Both the position numbers and the translations under genes were made by a program. The notes below the pieces were generated by a model, which did not search any database, was not told the DNA's origin, and saw only the letters and a list, made by a program, of their open reading frames with translations. Positions 16,261-24,628 of a DNA stretch of 64,000 nt are shown in pieces (the first letter of the stretch is position 1; every line of letters starts with the position of its first letter). Location of the stretch: NCBI RefSeq assembly GCF_000807255.1, contig NZ_CP009268.1, positions 3,750,384-3,814,383 on the forward strand. Direction: 5' to 3'. Source of the DNA: Clostridium pasteurianum DSM 525 = ATCC 6013 (lineage in GTDB: Bacteria > Bacillota > Clostridia > Clostridiales > Clostridiaceae).

Positions 16261-16289
16261 AGTTTTGGAAAGTGTATAGATATCAAAGT

Positions 16290-16322
16290 AATAAGTCAGT
16301 ACTGCGAATACTGGCTTATTTT
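16290..16322 (+). terminator. Hairpin terminator, near-symmetrical
   Basis: AATAAGTCAGTACT and AATACTGGCTTATT form a long stem around GCG, followed by TTATTTG on the plus strand. It overlaps the stop of the convergent gene at 16316-16567 and isolates that gene from the structured element. Confidence 0.65.
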
Positions 16323-16567
16323 ATTTGTTGTTTAAATAACTGTTTTATTAATGATTCTGGCAATAACACATGATTTATACTATCTTTATTTATAGGCTCG
16401 TCTATATCTCCCACTGCTGTGAAAATATCAAGCATATTTTTATTCTTGGTAACTATATAAATACAAACAAAATCTCTTGCAATATCAACTTCTTGAATAA
16501 TAATATTTTTTGGATTAATGAGTGCTGCTGACTTATAAAATTCTTTTAAAAATTTATATTCATTCAT
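16316..16567 (-). CDS. Hypothetical small phage protein
   Basis: An 83-residue protein of mixed alpha/beta character with no family I recognise. It lies between the integrase block and the structured element, with its stop inside a terminator hairpin. Ribosome site AAGGTGAT precedes the ATG. Confidence 0.5.
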   Translation of the reverse strand: MNEYKFLKEFYKSAALINPKNIIIQEVDIARDFVCIYIVTKNKNMLDIFTAVGDIDEPINKDSINHVLLPESLIKQLFKQQIK

Positions 16568-16582
16568 TACAGATCACCTTCT

Positions 16583-16897
16583 TTATCTACTAATTTCTAG
16601 CTTTAAATTGTTATAGTTATAAAATATTAAATCTGCCTTTGCACTAGATGGATATTCTTGGATTTTAATATTGTTTTTGAGTACTGTAACTTTATCTTTT
16701 CCATGTAATTTACGTATAATTTTTATATTTTTATTTTTGGTGTTGCTTATTACTAATTGATTGTCACTAATATAAGTTATATCATCTTCATGCAAGGTAA
16801 TATTTCTGTAATTATAATTATGGATTATAGCTGTGGCTGTTATTGTGATAGTTATAGCTGCTAGTGCTATTATTTTTTTAATGTGCTTGTGGAGCAT
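16583..16897 (-). CDS. Small membrane-anchored or secreted protein
   Basis: A 104-residue protein with a short basic N-terminus and one long hydrophobic segment (IIALAAITITITATAII), then a beta-rich, lysine-rich outer part. It begins 3 bases after the integrase stop, so it is probably cotranscribed with it. No family recognised. A lysogenic membrane protein acting in superinfection immunity would fit the position, but nothing proves it. Confidence 0.5.
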   Translation of the reverse strand: MLHKHIKKIIALAAITITITATAIIHNYNYRNITLHEDDITYISDNQLVISNTKNKNIKIIRKLHGKDKVTVLKNNIKIQEYPSSAKADLIFYNYNNLKLEISR

Positions 16898-16899
16898 AG

Positions 16900-17913
16900 C
16901 TACTTCCCCCTCAAATATCTGCTCACAGAATCCATTTTTTCATGTTTTTTTATCAGGTCAGTAGTTTCAAGTTGTATATACTGCCTTGTTGTGGAAATTT
17001 GGTTATGCCCCATTATACGCTGCAAGGTAAATACATCCATTCCAGATTTAACCGCATTTGTGGCAAATGTATGCCTGAATACATGTGGTGTACATCTTAC
17101 ATTTATTCCCATTTTCTTGCCATATTTCTCAAAGGCTCTTATAATAACTTCATGATCTATTTTATCTGTTGAATTTGTAGACATAAAAACATAAGTACAT
17201 TTATTCTCTGTTGCTATCTCAATAAGCTGTTTTAATAACATTACAGATTGTTTTGACAATGGTAACGCTCTTACTCTTCTTGTTTTACTTACTTCTCCCC
17301 TTACTGTTAATATCTTATTTCTTAAATCAACATCAGGGATTATTGTATTACATAATTCTTGAATTCTAATTCCACAATCTAAAATAATTACCATAATTGT
17401 AAAATCTCTAAATCCAGCATAAGTATTTCTATTAGGAGCATTGAGCATTTTTCTTACATTTGTATCACTTAAAGGTCTTATGGTATCTTCTGGTCTTTTA
17501 ACTTTCCTTAAAATTAATCCATAATTTTCTTGAATATACTTCTTATTAAATAACCAATTTAAATAACATTTAAGTGACGATATCCTTATATTAACAGTAC
17601 AAGGTTTATAATCTTTATCGATGCACATATAATACAAATAATTCTTAAAAATATCGATATTAAGATATACTTGTTCTATTTGGAACTTTTTTACATCAAT
17701 AATATACTTTTTGAAAAATCCAAATAATTTTATATGGTCAGAGATTGTCCTTGGTGCTAATCCTTCAAGCTTTTTATCATCAATGAAATTATTGTGTAAT
17801 TTAAAGAATTGTTGAATTGTTATATTATTATTTTTTATATGTTCCATATCATCAAGTGGTACAAGACCGTCAGTAATTTTTGAAAAATTTGATTTGAATT
17901 TTACTTTAGGCAT
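16900..17913 (-). CDS. int: Tyrosine site-specific integrase of the prophage
   Basis: A 337-residue tyrosine recombinase. An N-terminal SAM-like core-binding domain (about 20-120) is followed by the catalytic domain with Arg in DCGIRIQELCN, Lys in VSKTRRVRAL, HVFRHTFATN (HxxR), MGHNQISTTRQYIQL with the catalytic Tyr. It lies 160 bases from the 3' end of tRNA-Trp and reads away from it, as expected for a phage integrated in that tRNA. I prefer the ATG at 17913 (MPKVKFKSN), preceded by AAAGGAAGTGAG; a TTG at 17937 would add 8 residues. Confidence 0.9.
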   Translation of the reverse strand: MPKVKFKSNFSKITDGLVPLDDMEHIKNNNITIQQFFKLHNNFIDDKKLEGLAPRTISDHIKLFGFFKKYIIDVKKFQIEQVYLNIDIFKNYLYYMCIDKDYKPCTVNIRISSLKCYLNWLFNKKYIQENYGLILRKVKRPEDTIRPLSDTNVRKMLNAPNRNTYAGFRDFTIMVIILDCGIRIQELCNTIIPDVDLRNKILTVRGEVSKTRRVRALPLSKQSVMLLKQLIEIATENKCTYVFMSTNSTDKIDHEVIIRAFEKYGKKMGINVRCTPHVFRHTFATNAVKSGMDVFTLQRIMGHNQISTTRQYIQLETTDLIKKHEKMDSVSRYLRGK

Positions 17914-17965
17914 GAATTTACTCACTTCCTTTAACAATAAATTTAATAAAAAGTGAGCTTTTAAA

Positions 17966-18024
17966 ATGACCTTAAAGTGGTCTTAAAGGTGTTCCAAAAT
18001 GCAAAAAAATATGACCACTTTTGA
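17966..18024. repeat. Inverted repeats beside the attachment site
   Basis: GACC-TTAAAGT-GGTC (17968-17982) is a small palindrome, and its half TTAAAGTGGTC recurs inverted as GACCACTTTTGA at 18013-18024. Lying between the integrase and the tRNA end, they are candidate arm-type or excisionase binding sites. The attachment core itself cannot be fixed because the other junction is outside the window. Confidence 0.35.
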
Positions 18025-18073
18025 ACTAATAAAATCGTTCAAACGTAGTCATATCAACGTTTTGTGTCGTTTT

Positions 18074-18148
18074 TGGCAGGGGCAGTAGGATTTGAACCCA
18101 CAACCAATGGTTTTGGAGACCACTACTCTACCGTTGAGCCATACCCCT
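18074..18148 (-). tRNA. tRNA-Trp (CCA anticodon), prophage attachment site
   Basis: Full cloverleaf on the minus strand: acceptor AGGGGTA / TGCCCCT, D-stem GCTC/GAGT, anticodon loop CTCCAAA (anticodon CCA), T-arm GTGGG-TTCAAAT-CCTAC, discriminator G and encoded CCA (18076-18074). The integrase gene lies just beyond the 3' end, so the prophage used this end as its attachment site and left an intact tRNA. Confidence 0.95.
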
Positions 18149-18344
18149 TTAATATATTAATAATTACAGATATTTTAGTAAATTTTACTGTAACCATTAC
18201 TGACAAAAGATAGTATACTACAAAAAATCTATAAAGTCAAGTATAGTTTATTATTTAATATTATATACAAGTTATGTCTACTATGTATCAAGCTAATTTA
18301 TAATAGTATGTACTTCTACAAATTTATTGAACTAAAATATACTG

Positions 18345-18373
18345 TAAAAGAGGAAGCCTTTACAGCTTACCTC
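18345..18373 (-). terminator. Terminator after the DUF2000 gene
   Basis: GAGGTAAGC and GCTTCCTC pair on the minus strand around a 7-base loop, followed by TTTTAC. Confidence 0.65.
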
Positions 18374-18388
18374 ATATTTTTACAATTA

Positions 18389-18811
18389 CTATCTTAATAA
18401 AGGCATGCTACCCGTTAGACTATTAACTTTTTTCTTATTGCCACAAATAGCAATTCCAAAATAATTATGTTCCTCTTCTGATATTGTTGATACCTTCTGG
18501 ACATATTCATTATAAATATTACAACTTTGTGCTATATCTGAAAAGTCTACTACGATCATATCTTCAAAATCAGAAGTATATAATTTTTTTCTTAAATTCC
18601 TAAGTATTTCTCTACTTCCTTTTAAAATTGGAACAGGTATTTTAATAATACCCAAATGATTTTTGTCTGTAGCGTCATACACATCCTTCCCTACTAAATT
18701 GGAAATATGCTTTCCTAATGTAATACCCAAAATAGCAGATGTATTTGCAATAATTCCTAATGGTAACTTTTCATCTATTATAATTACACATTTGGTGCTT
18801 TGTTCATCCAT
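18389..18811 (-). CDS. DUF2000 family protein
   Basis: A 140-residue protein starting CVIIIDEKLPLGIIANTSAI with GKDVYDATDKNHLGI and a PVPIL segment, characteristic of DUF2000, a peptidyl-tRNA-hydrolase-2-like fold of unknown function. DUF2000 genes are often next to AraC-type regulators, as here, which suggests they belong to one pathway. It ends the chromosomal side next to the tRNA. Confidence 0.75.
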   Translation of the reverse strand: MDEQSTKCVIIIDEKLPLGIIANTSAILGITLGKHISNLVGKDVYDATDKNHLGIIKIPVPILKGSREILRNLRKKLYTSDFEDMIVVDFSDIAQSCNIYNEYVQKVSTISEEEHNYFGIAICGNKKKVNSLTGSMPLLR

Positions 18812-18882
18812 TTTATTCTCTCCTTGACTTTCAAATTTATTTTACTTTGAAATATAAGTAATACTTAAAACATATAAAATTT

Positions 18883-19707
18883 CTACTTATTACTTTCCTT
18901 AAAAATATTCATATATTGTTTTGGTGTCAGTCCAATAAATTTCTTAAAAAAATTTGAAAAGTGACTTTGATCGTTAAAACCTGTTTGTAAAGCCACCTCA
19001 ATAGGAGGTATACATTTCTCTAACAGCTTTTTAGCTTTATTAATACGAACAGTTTCTAAATAACTATAGAGTGAAATTCCTTTTTGTTTAGTAAAGGAAC
19101 GTAATAAATAATATTTGCTTAATCCTGTTAAGTCACTTAAGTTATCAAGAGTAATATTTTTCGTATAGTTCTCTTCTAAAAATTCACAAATTGTTTTTAT
19201 CTCTACACTGGGTTCTGATATTTCAATAGATAGAGCTAGTTCAGTATATTCCTCAATTAACTGTCTTATTAAAAAAAATAGTACTTGTTCCTTTTTAAAA
19301 TCCTGTTCCTCTTTCATTATCATGAGATGAAGTTCACTCAATGAGGAAATTAAGTCACTCTGAAAAATTACTTGCTGATTAAAATAAGGCAAATATTTTT
19401 TACCTGTTATTTCATAAACTATTTCGCTCATAATTTCTGGTTGAATATTAATACATCTATAATCCAAGCTCCTACCATCAATTTGCTGACAAGTGTGATT
19501 GTCATTAGGATTAAATAATATCAAATCCCCTGTTTCAATTGTATATTCCTTGTTTTTACATGATAAATATCGTTTCCCATTTTCAATAAAACCAATTACA
19601 TAATATTCATGAAAGTGGTTTGGAAATTTTTGCATAACACCTTTAAAAGTGTAAGCTTCTATATTTAAATCTATATCAAATCGAACGGTTCTAACTTCCT
19701 TTTTCAT
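18883..19707 (-). CDS. AraC-family transcriptional regulator
   Basis: A 274-residue protein. An N-terminal cupin-like sensor domain (FPNHFHEYYVIGFIENGKRYL) is followed by a C-terminal double helix-turn-helix (NITLDNLSDLTGLSKYYLLR and VALQTGFNDQSHFSNFFKKF then GLTPKQYM). It lies upstream of and in the same direction as the DUF2000 gene with a 70-base gap, and probably controls it. Confidence 0.85.
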   Translation of the reverse strand: MKKEVRTVRFDIDLNIEAYTFKGVMQKFPNHFHEYYVIGFIENGKRYLSCKNKEYTIETGDLILFNPNDNHTCQQIDGRSLDYRCINIQPEIMSEIVYEITGKKYLPYFNQQVIFQSDLISSLSELHLMIMKEEQDFKKEQVLFFLIRQLIEEYTELALSIEISEPSVEIKTICEFLEENYTKNITLDNLSDLTGLSKYYLLRSFTKQKGISLYSYLETVRINKAKKLLEKCIPPIEVALQTGFNDQSHFSNFFKKFIGLTPKQYMNIFKESNK

Positions 19708-19952
19708 TCATAATCCCCCCTTTCTTTCTGTATTATTTTGAGAATATCATAAATAGATTTAAAATTTCTTGTATGATATTGCCTAAATTAAAAATTTATT
19801 GCTAAATAATCATATAATCAAATAGAAAAAATTTATAAAATAAAAGAACTAGTGACTATTGAATCTAATCTAACTAGCTCCCTATTAATATTTAATATCT
19901 ATATATTCTTCTAAATACAGTTAATAAAATAATTTTATGCTTTTATATCACT

Positions 19953-20336
19953 TCAATTTTTTAACCTTGTACCACAATAGGGACAAAATTCAAAACTTTC
20001 GTCTACTTCTTTTCCACAGTTATGACACATAAGTTTTCCACACCGTGAATTATCTTCTACTATAGTTATATTTAACTTATCTAAAATAGAGTCGTCCCCT
20101 TTAGCCAATTGCTCCCCTTCTTCTTTTGACAGTTCAAATAGACTTCCACAACATTTTGAAATCAAATAGTATCTTTCTGACCATTTGAAAATTGGAATAA
20201 AAAATATTTCAAAGTAGTTATAGGTTTTTATAAATTTATAAGAAGTCATTCTTCCACAGGATTTACAAATCATATTATTTATAATCCTTATATCCTTATT
20301 CTTAGTTCCCATCCCAAATATACCTATGAAAAACAT
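19953..20336 (-). CDS. Zinc-ribbon protein
   Basis: A 127-residue protein with two zinc-binding parts: MICKSCGRM with a second pair near SKCCGS, and a C-terminal zinc ribbon LMCHNCGKEVDESFEFCPYCGTRL. Between them is a hydrophobic, aromatic segment (FEIFFIPIFKWSERYYLIS). Such proteins are common in clostridia and of unknown role. It is 13 bases downstream of the lipoprotein gene. Confidence 0.75.
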   Translation of the reverse strand: MFFIGIFGMGTKNKDIRIINNMICKSCGRMTSYKFIKTYNYFEIFFIPIFKWSERYYLISKCCGSLFELSKEEGEQLAKGDDSILDKLNITIVEDNSRCGKLMCHNCGKEVDESFEFCPYCGTRLKN

Positions 20337-20349
20337 TAAAAAACCTCCA

Positions 20350-21261
20350 TTATTTTATAACACTTTTAAAGCTTTCTATATTGCTTTTTAACATATCTAC
20401 ATAATCCATATCAGCATTATAAACTGTGACCTTTATTGGTTGTATAGCATATCTGTCTATTATATCTTTATTTTGCTGCAGATCTTTATCATCATCATAT
20501 ATAAAACATAATTTTTTTCCTTTGTCCTTTTCTATAGATATTCTCTGATTATCTTCAGAGGAAATATATCCTTGATCATTTCTATAAAATTTTATATTAT
20601 TGAAATTTTGACTACTTAAAAGATAATCAAATCTATCCGTATCAGTAATTATAGTATAATCTTTCATTTTATTGCTTATATCTTTCATAGAATCTCTATA
20701 TTCATCTACCTTTGTGATACAATTTCTAAAATTAGCTTCATAGGTACTTCTGTTTTTGGGATCCTTTTCTTCTATGGCATTTTTTATATTTAGAAGCATT
20801 GTTTTATAGTTATTAATGTCCATCATATAATATGGATTTCTCTGTCCATAATTTTTGGCATTTTTGTTACCGTAGGTCAAAAAACTAATACCTCTAGAAG
20901 AATTTATTACTGATACTTTACTTTTATCCACATTATTTAAAAAATCCTCTGCCCATTCTTCAAATCCAGCACCTATATATATAAATAAATCCTGTTTACC
21001 TACATTTGAAATACTATCTTCTGTATATGTAAATTTTTCATTTTCATTTTTTAACATAAATTCTAAATTATTTTTATCACCTGCAATATCTCTTACTATG
21101 TTATATAGGTATTTATTACTTACCATAACATCTAAATTTTTTATAACTTTCTTTGTATTTTCAGTATTTGAATTAATATTTGTGTTCTTATTACAACTAT
21201 TCTGAAATATAATTATTGTAAATAAAAGAAATAAACACATTATTTTTTTCAATTTTTTCAC
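20350..21261 (-). CDS. ZnuA/TroA-like lipoprotein lacking metal ligands
   Basis: A 303-residue protein with a lipoprotein signal (MCLFLLFTIIIFQNSC, lipobox Cys about 23). The body follows the metal-ABC substrate-binding fold: YNIVRDIAGDKNNLEFML, then IYIGAGFEEWAEDFL, a central helix, and a C-terminal Rossmann-like half. The three histidines that normally bind Zn or Mn are replaced: the 'dPHxY' site reads EKFTYTED, the 'HxW' site NPYYMMD, and the third TDTDRFDYL. No ABC permease or ATPase is adjacent. It is either a degenerate receptor or one that binds something else. Confidence 0.65.
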   Translation of the reverse strand: MKKLKKIMCLFLLFTIIIFQNSCNKNTNINSNTENTKKVIKNLDVMVSNKYLYNIVRDIAGDKNNLEFMLKNENEKFTYTEDSISNVGKQDLFIYIGAGFEEWAEDFLNNVDKSKVSVINSSRGISFLTYGNKNAKNYGQRNPYYMMDINNYKTMLLNIKNAIEEKDPKNRSTYEANFRNCITKVDEYRDSMKDISNKMKDYTIITDTDRFDYLLSSQNFNNIKFYRNDQGYISSEDNQRISIEKDKGKKLCFIYDDDKDLQQNKDIIDRYAIQPIKVTVYNADMDYVDMLKSNIESFKSVIK

Positions 21262-21441
21262 CTCAGTTTAAATGCATAACTTCTAAGTATATATAACATT
21301 ATACAGTAATTTACTGCATTATTTCTACATTAGTGAAAACATTTTTTATTAAACTAATATTAAGTAATTTACAAGTTAATTAAATATGATAAAATGTAAT
21401 TGCATAAAAGTTCGCGTAGTAAATTTTAGGTGGGATAATAT

Positions 21442-22704
21442 ATGAAGATAAGTTTAGATAAAACTATAAGAGCAATGGCCATAGCATTGGATTTAGCTGA
21501 AATAAGTTCCGTGAAAAACTCAACAATAATAGAAGATATATCAAATATAAATTTTTCAAAACACAATTACCTAAACCATTCCAAAAGAACTGCATATATT
21601 TCATTAAAATTAGGAGCACAATTAAACCTGCCTGAAATTTTTATGAAAGAGTTATATATATCAAGCCTATTACATGATATTGGTGCATCAAATTTTTTAA
21701 AGGAAAGTCATATGACTAATACATTTATATTAGACCACTGCAAAAATGGTTCTAATATAATAGCTAATTTTCCCGTATTTAGCAATATAAGTCCTGTTAT
21801 ATTATATCATCATGAAAATTTTGACGGTAGTGGAGCCATGGGATTAAAAGGAGATGAAATTCCACTGGCCAGTCAAATTATAAGGCTTTCTGATCTAGTT
21901 GAATTACTTTATAATGAGGACGAGCCTTCTTATAAACAAAGAAATAAAATTACTTCTTGGATTGAACTAAATTCTAATTCCATTTTTTCTGAAAATTTAG
22001 TCAATACCTTTCTATCAATTGCTGAAAAGGATATTTTTTGGTTTGATATAGAAAATATATCCTTTATGGATTTCATTTTAGATAATATATCTCCAAAGCT
22101 GGATATATATCTTGATTTGTATGAATTTGAAAAAATAGCCTATATCTTAGCCAGTATAATTGATAACAAAAGTTCTTTTACTGCTAAACACTCAAGAGGT
22201 ATAGCAAATCTAGCCTGGATGGTATCAAATCACATGAAGTATCCAAAAGAAAAGTGCTTGGAGATGAAAATAGCTGGTCTTTTACATGATATTGGTAAAC
22301 TTGCTATTCCAAATAGTATATTAGATAAGCCTGGTGAACTTACAAAAAATGAGTTCTCAATTATTAAATCTCATGTATACTATACTAAGATAATTTTGGA
22401 TAGAATTGAAGACATCAGCAATATTAGCGACTGGGCATCTAATCATCATGAAAAATTAAATTCTACTGGTTATCCAAGAAAATTAGATAATTTTACCCTT
22501 TGTGAAGAGGCAAAAATACTTTGTGTTTGTGATATATATCAGGCATTAATAGAGGACAGGCCCTATAGAAAAGGCTTAGACAGACCTATGGCTTTTTCAA
22601 TAATGGATGGAATGATAGGAGAAGGTTTGATATGCAAAGATTCAGTAAAACAATTAAGAGATACTTTGGAACAATACGATTTTAATACTACATATGAAAA
22701 ATAA
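21442..22704 (+). CDS. Tandem HD-GYP domain protein, probable cyclic-di-GMP phosphodiesterase
   Basis: A 420-residue cytoplasmic protein with two HD-GYP modules. The first has NHSKRTAYISLKL, LLHDIGASN and YHHENFDGSGAMG. The second has KHSRGIANLAW, LLHDIGKLAIP, NHHEKLNSTGYPRKL and a DIYQALIEDRPYRKG ending. Both keep the HD and the HHExxxGxG(YP) metal-binding residues, so both may be active. No membrane or receiver domain is present. GGTGGGAT precedes the start. It is transcribed alone and opposite to the lipoprotein gene. Confidence 0.85.
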   Translation: MKISLDKTIRAMAIALDLAEISSVKNSTIIEDISNINFSKHNYLNHSKRTAYISLKLGAQLNLPEIFMKELYISSLLHDIGASNFLKESHMTNTFILDHCKNGSNIIANFPVFSNISPVILYHHENFDGSGAMGLKGDEIPLASQIIRLSDLVELLYNEDEPSYKQRNKITSWIELNSNSIFSENLVNTFLSIAEKDIFWFDIENISFMDFILDNISPKLDIYLDLYEFEKIAYILASIIDNKSSFTAKHSRGIANLAWMVSNHMKYPKEKCLEMKIAGLLHDIGKLAIPNSILDKPGELTKNEFSIIKSHVYYTKIILDRIEDISNISDWASNHHEKLNSTGYPRKLDNFTLCEEAKILCVCDIYQALIEDRPYRKGLDRPMAFSIMDGMIGEGLICKDSVKQLRDTLEQYDFNTTYEK

Positions 22705-22726
22705 TTATTCATATATTTTGAAGCAA

Positions 22727-22846
22727 GTTCTTAATTCAGGTGGAGATTCTTTTACCCCATCTGAATTTTAGAACTGCAAATGCATGGCTAACTTGGCGTT
22801 GAACTCCCACTTGAATAAGTTGGAGACTTACGCCAATTTAGCCATG
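22727..22846. repeat. Two nested palindromic hairpins after the HD-GYP gene
   Basis: Hairpin 1 (22727-22774): GTTCT-TAATTCAG pairs with CTGAATT-TTAGAAC. Hairpin 2 (22783-22846): CATGGCTAA-C-TTGGCGT pairs with ACGCCAA-T-TTAGCCATG, with a further inner stem CTCCC-ACTT/AAGTTGGAG. GC content is above the surroundings. This is the appearance of a miniature palindromic mobile element or a stable 3' RNA. Confidence 0.5.
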
Positions 22847-22861
22847 TGAAACTACAATTAA

Positions 22862-22890
22862 AGTAAGGGCAATGCCTTTTCTTTTTTTTA
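22862..22890 (+). terminator. Terminator upstream of tsaE
   Basis: AAGGGC-AAT-GCCTT forms a short stem followed by TTCTTTTTTTT on the plus strand. It ends the HD-GYP transcript. Confidence 0.55.
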
Positions 22891-22924
22891 TTTTTAATAT
22901 AAAATATTTAAGAGGTGAACTCTT

Positions 22925-23383
22925 ATGGAATTTATAGTCAATAATGAAAATATGACCATGAAGCTTGGAGAAAAATTAGGTTCTGTTCTAAATCCCGGAG
23001 ATATAGTATGTCTAGATGGAGACCTTGGTACTGGTAAAACTCATTTCACTAAAGGAGTTGCTAAAGGCCTTTTAATAGAGGATTATATAACAAGTCCTAC
23101 ATTTAATATAGTTAACGAATATAATGGAAGGTTGAAATTATATCATTTTGATGTATATAGAGTTAATGATCCGGATGAAATATATGCTATAGGTTTTGAT
23201 GAATATATTTTCAGCAATGCTGTAAGTATAATAGAATGGTCCACATATATTGAAGAACTTATTCCTAAGGAACATATTTCTGTTGTCATAGAAAAACTTC
23301 CTGAAAAAGGAGATAATTATAGAAAAATAGTACTAAATTATTATGGAGATAGATACAATTATGTAAAGGGGATTAAACTATGA
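22925..23383 (+). CDS. tsaE: tRNA threonylcarbamoyladenosine synthesis ATPase
   Basis: A 152-residue P-loop protein: Walker A GDLGTGKTHFTKG (about 37-49), LYHFDVYRV and IIEWSTYIEEL as in TsaE. It works with TsaB and TsaD to make t6A37 on ANN-decoding tRNAs. It overlaps tsaB by 4 bases (ATGA). GAGGTGAAC precedes the start. Confidence 0.95.
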   Translation: MEFIVNNENMTMKLGEKLGSVLNPGDIVCLDGDLGTGKTHFTKGVAKGLLIEDYITSPTFNIVNEYNGRLKLYHFDVYRVNDPDEIYAIGFDEYIFSNAVSIIEWSTYIEELIPKEHISVVIEKLPEKGDNYRKIVLNYYGDRYNYVKGIKL

Positions 23384-24093
23384 AAATTTTAAGTATAGAT
23401 TCAGCTACCGAAGCTGCAAGCTGTGCAGTTATAGAAGATGAAAAACTTCTTGGTGAAATTACTTTTAATTATAAAAAACAACATTCTGTTATCTTAATGA
23501 CTATAATTGATAACTTGCTAAAAAATACAAATACAGATATAAACACACTGGATGGATTTGTAGTTTCAAAAGGACCAGGATCTTTCACAGGCCTTAGAAT
23601 TGGTATGTCTACAATTAAAGGACTTAGCCAAGGTTCAGATAAACCCTTTATAAGCATTTCCAGTCTGGATGCCCTAGCCTATAATATGGCCTACACCCCT
23701 GGCATTATATGTCCTATACTTAATGCTTTAAGAGGCAATGTTTATACTTCTTTATATGAATTTAAAAGAGATGCTTTAGTAAAATTAACAGAATACCACA
23801 TTATGTCCATAGAAGAACTTTTAGCTTTAATTGAAAAACAAAATAAACCTGTTACCTTTATTGGTGATGGAATAAACTTATTTAAGGAACAAATATCGAA
23901 TTCACTTCCACAAACTTTTTTTGCACCAGCTCATTTAAATCTAGTTAGAGCATCTGCTTTAGGAGAGTTGGGAATAAAAAAATTGCGTGAAGGCAAAAGT
24001 GATGATTTATACAATTCAGCACCTATATATATAAGAAAATCTCAAGCCGAAAGAGAGTATGAAAAAAGGACTGGTAAAAGTATAGATGAATGA
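23380..24093 (+). CDS. tsaB: tRNA threonylcarbamoyladenosine protein TsaB
   Basis: A 237-residue protein starting MKILSIDSATEAASCAVIE with KGPGSFTGLRIGMSTIKGL and SSLDALAYN, all diagnostic of TsaB, the non-catalytic partner of TsaD. It overlaps both neighbours (4 bases with tsaE, 8 with rimI), giving a tightly coupled three-gene operon. Confidence 0.95.
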   Translation: MKILSIDSATEAASCAVIEDEKLLGEITFNYKKQHSVILMTIIDNLLKNTNTDINTLDGFVVSKGPGSFTGLRIGMSTIKGLSQGSDKPFISISSLDALAYNMAYTPGIICPILNALRGNVYTSLYEFKRDALVKLTEYHIMSIEELLALIEKQNKPVTFIGDGINLFKEQISNSLPQTFFAPAHLNLVRASALGELGIKKLREGKSDDLYNSAPIYIRKSQAEREYEKRTGKSIDE

Positions 24094-24535
24094 TTTAGTA
24101 GTTTGTCCTTTCGAAGAAAAATATATAGATTCGATTTTATCTATAGAAGAACTAAGTTTTAAAGATCCTTGGAGCAAAGATGCCATGGAAAGAGAACTTA
24201 ACAATAATTTTGCAAGATACGTAGTTGTAAAACAACAGAATAAAGTTATCGGATATGGTGGTATGTGGATAATTCTAGATGAAGGGCATATTACAAATAT
24301 CGCAGTTGATCCTAAATACAGATGCATAGGAGTAGGAAAACTTATATTAAAATCTCTTATAGATATTTGTAAAGGAGAAAATGTTACTTCTCTTACTCTA
24401 GAAGTAAGAGTATCTAATATAATTGCTCAAAATCTTTATAGTAAATTTGGTTTTATTTCAGAAGGAATACGAAAAAATTATTATGCTGATAATAATGAAG
24501 ATGCTCTTATAATGTGGAAAAGAAATATAAAATAA
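24086..24535 (+). CDS. rimI: Ribosomal protein bS18-alanine N-acetyltransferase
   Basis: A 149-residue GNAT enzyme: EELSFKDPWSKDAM, then EGHITNIAVDPKYRCIGVGK (acetyl-CoA loop, R-x-x-G-x-G type), TLEVRVSNIIAQNLYSKFGF and RKNYYADNNEDALIMW. These are typical RimI motifs. It follows tsaB as in most Firmicutes and ends 5 bases before a bidirectional terminator. Confidence 0.9.
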   Translation: MNDLVVCPFEEKYIDSILSIEELSFKDPWSKDAMERELNNNFARYVVVKQQNKVIGYGGMWIILDEGHITNIAVDPKYRCIGVGKLILKSLIDICKGENVTSLTLEVRVSNIIAQNLYSKFGFISEGIRKNYYADNNEDALIMWKRNIK

Positions 24536-24540
24536 TAATA

Positions 24541-24604
24541 AACCCCTATTAAATAGATATTAAAATATTTATTTTAAATTATCTACTTAATGGGGTTTTC
24601 CTTA
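24541..24604. terminator. Bidirectional terminator between rimI and the riboflavin transporter gene
   Basis: AACCCCTATTAAATAGATA pairs with TATCTACTTAATGGGGTT around an AT-rich loop, with T runs on the plus side and A runs on the minus side. It serves two convergent genes. Confidence 0.8.
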
Positions 24605-24628
24605 TTCTATACTATATATGTTATTATT

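Noticed and set aside
18149-18388. Right-hand attachment repeat beyond the tRNA
   Set aside because: No second copy of the tRNA 3' end is present on this side; the prophage lies to the left, so the other copy is expected outside the window.
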